Assembly: GCA_003667245.1 (NCBI GenBank)
Contig: RCNN01000100.1
Span: 26,559 to 90,558, forward strand
Origin: Heterostelium multicystogenum
Lineage: Eukaryota > Evosea > Eumycetozoa > Acytosteliales > Acytosteliaceae
DNA length: 64,000 bases
Direction: 5' to 3'
Positions 23,967 through 34,731 of this stretch are shown piece after piece. Each line of letters begins with the position of its first letter. The stretch's first letter is position 1. The notes under the pieces were generated by a model that had not been told where the DNA came from, did not search any database, and saw only the letters and a program-made list of their open reading frames with translations. The translations under genes and the position numbers were made by a program.

Positions 23967-26900
23967 TTAGAGACTGATGATGTTCGATAGTTGATCTCCA
24001 ACTTTAATCTCTAAGGACACCAACATCGAGTTACTGTTCAAATGACATTCGGCCCTCGAAGAAGAAATGAAATTGTAGCAGGTTTCGTTAAAGCCATTGT
24101 ATACTAATCGAATGAATGAGTGATTTTGACCATCATTTACATTGACTCCATATTCGACAGGCACAAAATTATATCCATCTATTTCGATGATGTTCAAGTT
24201 GTTTATAATGTATCTGCTAATGACAGGTGGTCTGTATGATACCATGAATTTCTTTTCATATCCAAATATTAGCTGGTCAGATACAGATCCCATCAACTCC
24301 AATGAAGTTCCATATCCAGGTGGGATATAGCATTCAATGAATCGATCAAATGGGTTGCAATCTATTTCCAAATTATTCATTTGGATGTTACTTTCGTCAG
24401 CAGATAATCCAAGACCGAATCCATATAGTTGAATTAATCCTCCAGTTGTATTGACTAAGGTATCGTTGAAGAATGTGATAATTGGTGGCTCATAGGAAAA
24501 GTCACTGTCGAATGAAAGATCTCCATTTTGAATTTTCAAGGATTGGATTGAGGTGTCGTAGTCTAATTTAAAAACGATCTGATCCTCTGTGTGGTTAAGG
24601 ATTTCAACTGGAGAATCATCAATATACAAAATAGGAATATCACCAAATCCATCACCAGTTACTACTATTTCATCAGTTGGATCTCCAGAAGGTGGGTAAA
24701 CCATATCAATTGATGGTCCTGCAAAATTGATGGATTGTATCTTCGATTCTTGGTGATCAATGAATACTTTAATTGACTGGTGATTACCACTTAGAGATTT
24801 AGGTGCCAAGCAAATAATGGATACATCAGATACATTCACAATTGGTGAACACTCCTCGATATCACTTATCATAACCTTGGTCTTGCTTGGATCATTTCCA
24901 AAGTTATAACCAAAGATAGTTATTAAATCGTTACGTTTGGCGCTCTGTGGTTCAATTGAGTTGATCATAGGTTGGAAATAGCTAAACAAAAACTGTGTTC
25001 TCTGAGCATTGAATATAAATTGTGAAGTCGATAGATACACTTGATGGTTCTCTCCAACTCCTGGAGGTACTTGGCAGATAATTTGATTTTCTGAAACCAA
25101 TTCAAAATCATCACATATCTCTTCTCCAATCATTAATGACATAGAAGTATTAAATCTGATTCCGTTCACCGTGATAGAATATCCACCATTTGTAGATCCA
25201 TGTAGTGGTGCTATTGAAGTAATGATTGGTCCAACTCCAGCACATAGATAATCAAACTCATTTGATGCAAAGTCGGTTTCTTCCATCATTTTGATATCAC
25301 AGAGTAGAGAATTTAGAGTAGCAATTGCTAATCCGTTTGAAGCATTTGTTTTTGGAACAAAATTGACCTCGAAATCTCCAAATGTTACTCTTCTAGTTAG
25401 CTGACTTTTAATAAAACTCTCCAAAATGAAGGTAATAGAAGCAATTGCATTGGGTGAATTTAGATTGATTCTGGTCTGTCCTTCACCAACATTCTGATAT
25501 CCTAGGAGAATAGAGTTACCGGTTTGATCCATATTTAGCATATCGATAAAATCAATTGGTTGATCATGGTATTGATTAATTGGATCTCTAATTAGTGTTT
25601 GGATGGCTTGATTATCAACACCAATGGTAATCCACTTTTCCATGGATAGTTCAAATCTGTTAAATTCATATTCAGACATTTCGTAGATAATACTGTTTTT
25701 CATTGAATTCTGGGACAATAATAGCTGTTGGAAGTTGGAGCTCCACTGTCTTTCATTCTTTTGGATATAGGTCTGCTGGGAGGAATGCAAAGATTGTAAC
25801 AAAGGAATCCTAATATTAATCATCTTATTGTTTACGGTGTTAACAACATTTGGAGGTGGACGTTGTAAAATATAGTTGTTGTAAAGAATATCTTTGAAGT
25901 TAATATCTTGCTTGTAATCATCTTCAATATATTCAGCTAAATCAGCTAATGAATTGACCATTCCATCTTTTCTAATGTTAATCATTAGATTCAAAAGATA
26001 CTGGACAGGAATAATTTCAGCATTGTTTGACCTCTTAATTCTCTTGCCTTTACCATCAGCATATCTTTGACTCATCCAATCCCAAACAGCCGATATAGTT
26101 CTTCTTAATATTTTTTCATGATCACCATCAAACTTTCTATCACTAATAATACCAATTGGTCAGTTTTGCATATCGATAATAATATTTTTCACCTACTCTT
26201 TGTAACTTTCAATATCTGAATAATCTGGTATAATATTTGACATACATGATGGGAATTTGGTGTCTCCATTACCATCTAAATCCTATAAAATTTTATATTA
26301 ACTACTATGTTTGCATTTATATATATGTATACTAACATTTAATAATTTCTTGGAAATAGCAATTATAATTCCATTAACCCAATTTAGATTTTCTCCATTA
26401 ATAGTATAAGCCAAATCATCGGGATTGGGTGCACCAGATTGATAGTAGATATAGTGGAGTGTCATTAGATATGCTATTTCCTCGGGGCATAGCTCTTCGG
26501 ATTTTCTTATAATTATTGGAGGCCTAAATTGAGAAACAAAGAAGTTTCCTTTGGTATCGATCATATATTGGTGGAACACCTTGTTGGCATTTGGAAGTTT
26601 CTTCATGAAACTCTTAGTGAATTTCAGGAGTTTGAAGTCATGATTTTCGAGAAGATTGTAGGTTCTTAAATCCTGGGTTTCATCATATTCAATGTTGTAC
26701 TTCCTTGGGAATTTCTGGGCCTTGTATTTCTTTGGAAGAGTTCTTGGAATGATTGTAGTTCTCGATTTACTCTTTTCACAACCACCATTTTGGAATTGAT
26801 CTTCATCACAAATTGAACCAATTTCTTCATCAAATGCAATATAGTGAACTGACAATGTATCATCAGATACATAAGACTTAATGTCTCTCTCTGGCATTGT

Positions 26901-29900
26901 TGGATTTTTTGGGACAACTGACTTTTCACCATTCGAACTCCTAGCATTTGAAGTTGAAGTTCTCAATGCTTGAAAATGTAAAACTACATCACTTGCTTTT
27001 GATATAGTTTTACTTGTTATCTTTTGGATATGCTTAGGCATCTTGGAGTAGTGGTTTCCATCTATTGGATCTTTAATTTCAATTTCCAAAGTATTCTTCC
27101 AGTCTTTAGGTCTTGTAATTGAAATTGATTGTTCTATCTCGATAAATAGCTCAATAGTCTCCAACTTATTTGGATTAGTTATATCTCCATCCTCGTCGTA
27201 AGTACTATATTGTCTAACCATTCTATTGAATTGATAAACTAAAGTTGGATGTTGGAAACATATGATTCCACCACCTCTCTCACCCTGTCCATTATGTCTA
27301 TTGCTGTCACCAACACAAAAGTAGTTTTCATTGTCATCCAGAGCATTTTCTCCATAAGCAGGATACATTGGGAATCCAAATTTACCATGTTCACGCTTTC
27401 CACCACTTGACATATAGTTGGTATGACCAATAAAATTATCTTTTTTATCATAAAGACGGTCAGCCAAATATTCAGGTAACTCCAAAAATCCTACATTCAT
27501 GATTTGCTCTGTCGGTTGCATTTGTTTACTTTTGATTGCATAGAAGCATTCAACAAACATTTTCTTTTGAAAAAAATTAGCAACTACCATCCACAAATCG
27601 ATGCCATCATAAGTAGGTTTAGCAACTTCCTTTCTCAATACATATGGAGATAGAGTACTTGGTCTTGGTTTTGTTGCCGATGGAAAGTTCAACCTATCTG
27701 AGTTTCCACATTTCATAAAGTAATATGCCTTCAAAGTTTTTCCAATGGTCACCTGCGGGGATCTCCACCAACACTTATTCTCCAAATCAACTGTATCTAC
27801 TATATATCTGTCACATCTCTTAATTAGGGAACGAGACGAAAGTACTTTACCACCAGTAGGAGGAGTTCTTTCAGGTATATTCATATATTGTTGAAGATAA
27901 TCATAAAGGAAAGGTAATTGGTTTTGTTTCACATCATCCCAATTTTTCATTCCACTGAATGTTTTAAACTTATCCAAACGATATGCATCGTTTCTTAAGA
28001 AATATTCCATGACTCTATCAAGATTATCAAAGTTGTAACAGAAGAAATGTTGACTATAATCAGGTTTTCCAAGGAATTTAACACCAGAGCTAGGACTATT
28101 ATAAGAATTGGTATCTTTATCTTTATAAGCAGGAAAAACTGGATTTGAATGCTAATACAATAATTAGTATCTAACTGATATCAAGAATAAGCTGGTACAT
28201 ACTTCGATATGTATACCATTAAAGTTACCATTGGCGTCTTCATCATCCCAAAAAACCATACCTAATGTAAAATATAATAAGTAAGTATAAAAGTTTGAGT
28301 TATTAATAAAAGTAAATTACCTTTAACATGTCCATTTGCTGAACCTGTACTTTGTTTTTTTCCTCTTGCACCTGTTTTTGATCTTTGTCCAGGCTGATCA
28401 TTGAAAAACAAATAGTAATAATCAGAATGTTGAAGAAAAGTGGCTTCAATAGGACTAATTTTAAAAATTAATAATAGTAAATCCAATTAATGACAAGAAT
28501 ACTCACCTATACATTTTTGTATCGTGGTCTTGTAGATTCTCAAATTTCTCAAGTTTGGTTTTAGTAGAATCAATATAGAGATAAGAATTCGTTGTAGGAT
28601 TTCTAAGCTTATATATAAACCACCAATCTACAGGGTTATTGGATTTATCTGGTAGTGGTGGGCCTAGGCATGAAAGTGTGTTTGACTTAAAAGTTACTAA
28701 CTCTACTGTATCAACATAGTCTGAATTTCTTGAACTAGCAACTTTGACAACAATAGAATGAACTCCTACTGGCAATTTAACATCTACATCACATGTGATT
28801 TCTGTATTTCTTACTTTGGATGGAGTGCAATTCTCGTCACCAACTAAGACTTTTACCAAACTCTTATCAGTTCCAAAAGACTGTCCGGTAATTGTAAGTT
28901 TCATTTCCTTCATCTTTGATCCTTGAGATGGTTCAACTTTAGTAAGAGAGGGTCCAACATAATTTAGCTTCCTGTTTGAGTTGTATTCATGAACTCCATC
29001 TATTCCTATTAGAACAACATTCACACTTCCAGGAACATGTGGTGGAATAACACAGGTAATCTGTTGCTTGGTAACTGTGCATGTTGAAAAATCAATACTT
29101 TTATCATCTATCTTTAATCCACCAATAAAATTCAAATTATCTCCTTTGATTACTAGATTTGAACCACCCTTGGGGACCGAGTTTGTTGGGGTCTGACTTG
29201 TGATTGTTGGTTCGAAATATGAGAACTTTAGAGTGGTTGAGAAGATCTTATCATTAATTTGAAATGATATATCTTTTATCTCATTTTTCTTTCCTGGAGG
29301 GACAGTACATTGGTATTTATCATTATCAACCATGATAGTGTTCTTACAAATCAGATCACCAACTTTGATTTGCAAATGAGGGAACATATTGAGTGGTAAA
29401 TCTTTTATGTTAAACACAGCGGAATTTTCTGTATACACATATCCAGCATCGGGTGTAACAGAAACCATAGAAGGCTTAACAACATAAAAATCCAATACAT
29501 TGGATTCAAATCCATCAGAGATAATTTTCAATTTGTTGACACCTTGCGAAAGTTGAGTTGGATTGATGGAAACGAAGATATCTGTTTGAGATGACTTTCC
29601 AATTGGTATAAAAATTATATCGTTAATCTTGACCAAATTATTTTGAAACATGGCAGCTCCCTTGATTTGAATTACACTATTTCCAGCATCTATAATAGCA
29701 TTAGGTTCAATTGCCATAATCTTAGGAGAATAGTATATAAACTTTTCAGTATCAGCAGAATTGAAAATACGACCACCTAAAGTTAATTGAACTCCAACAA
29801 GTATTTCTGATTGTTCACCAATAGTAAATGCACCCGTTTTACAGACAAAAGAGTGATCAGTTAGAGTAGTTTCATCAATAATACATTCGGTAGCGCCAAT

Positions 29901-31128
29901 AAATATTTTTTGCACCTCTAATATATCGACCTGTTACAGTAACTTCTGTGCCACCAGTGTAAATACCTCTTTTAGGGTTTATAGTATCAATTCTTGGTTC
30001 TATAATACATTAACTATTAATTTAAGAATACAAATCTTTAATATATAAGAACATACCATAATAAGTAAATGTTTTATCTGAAAAAGCTAGTTGATCACCA
30101 ATTCTAACCTCTAGAGCTTTAGAATCATATTGACCAGGTTCTAAAATAACATTTGGGGCAGTACATATGATCCTTTGGATATCATTGAGATAGTTAATTT
30201 GGATATTCGTGCACTGCAGTTGGCCTAGGTTGACTACTATATTGGGGATTACATTCAAATCAATGAAATTGTCTCCCTGAATAGTCAATCTATGTTCTTT
30301 TTTGGAAATTCCATGATCTGGAGTAATGGATCTTACTGTTGGCAAAACATATCTAAAATTACTAACGGATCGTATTGAAAGACCATTATAGAATATCACC
30401 TCAAGTAAAAAAACATTTTCATTTTGAAGATTATTTGGAATTCTACAGGAAATTCGAGCTTGTGTGGCAACATCTACGACGATGGGTACTCTAATTTGAC
30501 CATTAACCAAATACACTTGTGGGAGAGGATCACTGTTGTCATTGGAGATAGTAAAATCGGTACCTTCTATATTCAATATTTTATTGTTTGAGTTTGGGAA
30601 GTAATTCTTTGGATCAAAAGAAGTAATAAACGGAGCTGTTTTGAAAATCATTAATATGAGATTTAGCACAAAGAATTAAAACAATAATAATAATTTCTTA
30701 CAAATATAAAAGAATTCATCTTGATGATATATTTCTCCGTTGAAATCAATTTTTAATATGACCGTAGCTTCATAATCTCTTCTACGTTTGAGGAGTGCTA
30801 CTGCCTGAGGAGCTGGAGTAACTCTCCATCTGTAGGTATTATCTACATGATCAATGAATTGAAATAAACTATGTCCACCAGCACTATTTTCAACTCTTAA
30901 AACTGGAGTTGATGGAAAGTCTGTTCCAATCTTAAAAAAGTTCTAATATTAGAAATGTCTCTAGAATAATCGGAAATTGATACATACAATTGTAAATATT
31001 GTTCCACCACCAACATAGCTTTTGAAGGGAGAAATAAATGTGATAGTGATGGAACTAACACAGTTTAATAGTAAAGAAATGAGAATAAAATAAAATAATA
31101 AAACTTTATTTATCTTTAAGTTTAACAT
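23967..31128 (-). CDS. Secreted IPT/TIG-repeat protein with embedded DNase II domain
   Basis: Nine exons join in one frame: 31128-30988, 30942-30702, 30635-30057, 29999-28507, 28454-28321, 28261-28203, 28151-26337, 26282-26197 and 26142-23967 (introns 45-66 nt), about 2,240 aa. A signal peptide (KVLLFYFILISLLLNCVSS) is followed by about eight IPT/TIG-like repeats with the motif P-x-I-xx-I-xP...GG...I-x-G. Near residue 780 the same exon runs into DNase II: NPVDWWFIYKL, FFNDQPGQRSK, catalytic-type GHVKG, IHIEHSNPVFP, second HxK EHGKF, and YFCVGDSNR...GERGGGIICFQ. Both HxK motifs of the family are kept. A ~450-residue unrecognised region and about four more IPT repeats follow, with no C-terminal membrane anchor. 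One base is extra at T6 29906-29911. DNase II is normally a lysosomal or secreted acid endonuclease, so an extracellular or lysosomal DNA-degrading role is inferred. Confidence 0.86.
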
Positions 31129-31161
31129 TCTAAAAATAAATCCATCACACTTTTTGATCAA

Positions 31162-31809
31162 ACGATATAAATATCAATCGATTGCCTTGTAAAAAAAAAT
31201 AAAAGAAAACAAAAAAAACCAACAAAATCAAAATTGAGGCAAAAAAGTGATTTTTAATCGTGGGGCAAAATCATATCAAAATTGATGATTATTTACAAGT
31301 TACCAATGGGGAAAAATTTCCGATTTATCTAAAAATGAAAAAATATGGTTCATCGATCAAAAATTTGCATTGAAAAAAGTATTCTTAAACCCCTATGGTC
31401 TTCAATTCTCTGTTAGAGTTTTTGGATCGACTTGTTAAGAAAAATGATCTCAGTACAACCAGAATCTTTGTTGATCCCAAAGTTTAGCACAGAGGTATCA
31501 AACGAATCCGATTCTTAACATACTAAAAACATCTTTTGGTTCATTAATAATGGATAAATAATACATTATCTGTATAAGGCTTTTGATTTCTTTTTACTAA
31601 GGTCTTATCTATTGACGATTGTTGAGTTCAACTCTCTGTGTCTCTCTTGACATTCCTAGGGTATGATTTCATATTAATATCTATTACCTGCTAAGATTGA
31701 CGATCATATTGCTCTAGTTTTGTCACTTTTTTTTTCGTTAGGTAAAAGAGGTTAGGCTTCAAACAGAATTTCCTCCACTTTGGCGCAGCAGGAAAAGCCT
31801 TTCCCACAA
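31162..31809. other. Intergenic flank of the retroelement cluster
   Basis: AT-rich DNA between the IPT/DNase II promoter side and the split SINE copy. No gene. It ends in CCCACAA just before the SINE poly-T, a likely target-site remnant. Confidence 0.5.
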
Positions 31810-32026
31810 TTTTTTTTTTTTTTTTCACAGGCCGGTTGTGATGACCATCATTATATAGAGGCATGACTGCCTATTATTATTTGGAGCAAGGTGTTTCAAC
31901 AGTGGACTGTTAAGTATTTCGAAACAACAGAAGATTTTTAAGAGTACACCAATGGTTTACGTAGTTGAGGGCTTCGCTTGTCAATTTACATATTCTTCAT
32001 GGCGGGATGGTATCATACAGACTTGA
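31810..32026 (-). repeat. SINE copy 1, 3' part (split by LINE)
   Basis: Minus-strand copy of the body of the repeat also present at 33950-34353 and 61958-62367. It ends with a poly-A (poly-T 31810-31825) attached directly after the CCGGCCTGTG segment. It lacks the ~65-nt 3' extension found in the other two copies. Its head is at 33813-33942, separated by the LINE. Confidence 0.88.
32014..32026. repeat. Target-site duplication, left copy
   Basis: CATACAGACTTGA, 13 bp, lies immediately left of the LINE poly-T. The identical 13-mer is at 33813-33825 on the other side. Uninterrupted SINE copies hold the equivalent sequence once. Confidence 0.85.
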
Positions 32027-33812
32027 CTTTTTTTTTTTTTTTTTAAGGAGTAAAAATTGAAGTATTAAGCTTTATTTTTCGGATGACCGAAGCCATCAGT
32101 TTTCTATTTTTTTTTTTTTTTCTTTTTATGTATTCTATTTTCGTCATATTAAGTTAATATAGTTGTACGAGATAGATTGATAGTTGCGATGAGCTGAAAT
32201 TGGTTGATATGAGTTGGATAGGAGTTGAAAAAGTGTGAGAAGTTGATGAAGCAGCTGATACAGAGCTACACTGGTTGAATTACATGAGTTTGGCACGGAG
32301 CTTAACGACGTCGTTCTTAGAGACGAGAGACAAGACAGATACATGATTATGATACTCCGACAGGATAAGCGAATTGGACAATAGATCGTTTTCGACAACA
32401 GGGGTATTACCGAAGTTACATTTACAGTAGAACTTCCATATTTGGTGGTATATGATGGAGACCAAGACAGAAACTATATCACGTCTGGTTAACAGAGCAT
32501 AGGACTGCTCGAGTGACCAATGGTAGGTGGGAATTGAGAGGCCTAAGTGGTTGAAGATCGTCGACAGATTGAAGCGCTGAATTACTACTCGACAATTGAA
32601 GAATGTATGAATATACGGGTCAGAGTAGTGATTGCAGCACATACAACAATCTGAGTTTTTGACGTAGGCTAAACCAGGTAGTGCCCTAGCAAAGAATCTG
32701 AAGACGGTGTTCCGTCCTCTATGGTGGCTTACGTTGGCAATGTGGGTGAATATATTAGATTTGGAGGTGAAGTCGACTTTAGTGGGCGGAAGCGACCATT
32801 GAAATTGACCATCCGTCAGCTTGGGGGTTTTGTATTCCATGGATATCAGGCAATCATAGATCTCCCTAAGCGATAAGGGGATCCCTTTAGACAGAAGTGG
32901 TGTGGCATTAAAGAGACCGGTATTGACATGTTTGAGGTGCGATGCTAGCAAGTGCCACTGAGCATGGCAAGCTCGCAGGAATATCGAAGTGACATTTTTG
33001 CACCTCTGTTGTTTGATCCAACTATCAAAGTAGCTGACGCTATACGGTTTCATCGAAGAGAGGTAGAGGTATCTGTTAAAGAACCACACTCTTTGAGCCA
33101 CATTTCTCAGTCTGATGTCCCACAAAGAGACACCTCCTCGCATCCAGTGCTGAACAGCACGTTGCTTAGACATAGTTTTTCTGTAGTGTTTGAAGTCTGA
33201 GAAAGGGGCCGAATTGGACGCCCAAAGGAACCATGAGATGACGTTATCCAGCTTCTTAACTTCCTCATCAGTGAGTGTATCTACGTACATATTGTAGGTA
33301 AGTTTACTGAGGGAATATGACTTGACGATTGAAACTTTAGTCCGCAGAGTGATGCCTGTGGACTTCCATCTGAGAAGATTAGACTTAATAGAGTCGACAA
33401 CGGAGTCCAATGAGTGATGTAGGCCATTGGCTGTAAAGAATAGTCCCAAATATCGCTCGGGAACATTAGACACAGGTATCTTCTGATGGCCAATGATAGG
33501 GGGATATGTCTTCTCATCTGGATGAATCCCAATTTTGATGATTGAACATTTGGATGGATTAACCTTAGACGAAGTCGCTTTACAGAACATATCAAATATA
33601 CTGAGCTTGATGTGTAAGTCTTTGAAGGAAGAAGAAAGTGTAGCAGAGTCGTCTGCAAACTGAAGCATCTTAAAGACATCTCCCTGATGGTTAAGAGGGA
33701 GTCCTTTGGCGATAGATTGGTTGATACACCTAGCCAGGCACTCGATGACTAACACAAAGAGAGTAGGCGACAAAGGGTCCCCTTGCTTGGTTCCCCTTTT
33801 GAGTACAATAGA
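32027..33812 (-). mobile_element. 5'-truncated non-LTR retrotransposon (TRE-like LINE)
   Basis: Inserted within SINE copy 1 in the same orientation. Its 3' end is a poly-A tail (poly-T 32028-32044) with a second T-rich tract at 32106-32121 in the 3' UTR. Its 5' end at 33812 falls inside the reverse-transcriptase domain, so the endonuclease and first RT motifs are missing, as is usual for 5' truncation during target-primed reverse transcription. It is bounded by a 13-bp direct repeat. Dictyostelid tRNA-associated TRE elements have this kind of ORF2, but family membership needs a comparison. Confidence 0.88.
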
Positions 33813-33833
33813 CATACAGACTTGAAAGTACAT
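32280..33833 (-). pseudogene. Truncated LINE ORF2: reverse transcriptase and zf-RVT
   Basis: An open frame of about 517 codons whose first few codons come from SINE sequence. RT motifs present are KRGTKQGDPLSPTLF and the catalytic FADD (MLQFADDSATL). The aspartate-bearing motif A and everything upstream (endonuclease, ORF1) are absent. The C-terminal half has a Cys/His motif (CCMCCNHYSDPYIHTFFNC) of the zf-RVT type. It has no in-frame stop, so it looks young, but the missing catalytic parts make it inactive on its own. Confidence 0.88.
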
Positions 33834-33942
33834 GGGTTCACAGGAAGTGTTTAGGGAAAAACTTGGAAAACCCTGGATTCGAACCCACGACCCAAGGCTT
33901 CACAAGCAGACTACCATACCACATCAGCTATTCTGCCTTGGG
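33813..33942 (-). repeat. SINE copy 1, tRNA-like head
   Basis: The 5' part of SINE copy 1, reading CCCAAGGCAGAATAGC on the minus strand. It has an A-box-like TAGCTGATGTGG and a perfect B box GGTTCGAATCC. The tRNA-like part ends near 33864 and the LINE enters 40-50 bases further downstream, after the 13-bp repeat 33813-33825. Confidence 0.87.
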
Positions 33943-33949
33943 ACCACAA

Positions 33950-34353
33950 TTTTTTTTTTTTTTTTTTGTTTGTTATAACCATACAGTTGTTTTATTAAGG
34001 TAGGGTTTAGAAGCCTACAGATTTCTTTTTTACAACCACAGGCCGGTTGTGATGACCATCATTTTATAGAGGCATGACTGCCTATTATTATTTGGAGCAA
34101 GGTGTTTCAACAGTGGACTGTTAAGTATTTCGAAGCGACAGAAGATTTTAAGAGTACACCAATGGTTTACGTAGTTGAGGGCTTCGCTTGTCAATTTACA
34201 TATTCTTCATGGCGGGATGGTATCATACAGACTTGAAAGTACATGGGTTCACTGGAAGTGTATGGGGAAAAAACTGGAAAACCCGGGATTCGAACCCACG
34301 ACCCAAGGCGTCACAAGCAGACTACCATACCACATCAGCTATTCTGCCTTGGG
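33950..34353 (-). repeat. SINE copy 2, full length, tRNA-derived
   Basis: About 404 bp. The tRNA-like head at 34353-34275 has a TAGCTGATGTGG A-box-like motif and the B box GGTTCGAATCC. Its anticodon-loop region reads TTGTGAC, suggestive of tRNA-His. A ~250-nt unique body follows, then a 3' hairpin ACAACC-GGCCTGT-GGTTGT, a short extension and poly-A (poly-T 33950-33967). The 5' end lies 59 bases downstream of tRNA-Glu, in the same orientation. It is joined directly to the head of SINE copy 1, and TTGTGG occurs at each junction. Closely similar to the copy at 61958. Confidence 0.9.
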
Positions 34354-34412
34354 CCCACAATTTGAATTTTGTTTTTATCCGCATGCGGTATTTTAATTCT
34401 ATAATACATTTC

Positions 34413-34482
34413 TCCCCTTCCGGGAATCGAACCCGGGGTATCAGTGTGAGAGACTAATGTGTTACCACTACACCAAAGAGGA
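34413..34482 (-). tRNA. tRNA-Glu(CTC)
   Basis: A 70-nt cloverleaf. The acceptor TCCTCTT pairs with AAGGGGA. The D arm is GTG...CAC. The anticodon stem TTAGT/ACTGA encloses loop CTCTCAC (anticodon CTC), and the T arm CCGGG-TTCGATT-CCCGG is fully paired. The B box GGTTCGATTCC is consensus. No intron. The SINE/LINE stack begins 59 bases beyond its 3' end. Confidence 0.93.
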
Positions 34483-34731
34483 ATTAGATGAAATTTCATT
34501 TTTTTCTAAAGATTAGTTTTAAAAATTTTTCTTAAATATCACTTGTCACATGTTTGAAAAGAGATTTTATTTATTATCTATCGAGTTTTTATATGATACA
34601 TGATTATGGTTTTACACTTTTTAAATATTTACTGAAGATCATGTCCAAAGTAAGGCATATATCAAAAGGTTTGTGACATTCAACTTCGAAAACTGTTACA
34701 ATTGAACCTTAATTACATCGGATTTTATTGT

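Noticed and set aside
26143..26196. Two in-frame stop codons (TAG, TGA) within otherwise coding minus-strand sequence
   Set aside because: They lie inside a 54-nt GTAGGT...TTATTAG intron; splicing joins SYK-D-DRKFDGDH in frame.
31810..34353. Interpreting the cluster as an LTR retrotransposon with SINE pieces as LTRs
   Set aside because: The flanking pieces are the two halves of one SINE in head-tail order, not identical terminal repeats, and the internal element ends in poly-A with a short TSD.
34175..34457. Plus-strand open frames of 73-89 codons, repeated at 61867-62136 on the other strand
   Set aside because: They lie antisense across SINE copies and a tRNA; the shared text reflects the repeat, not a gene.
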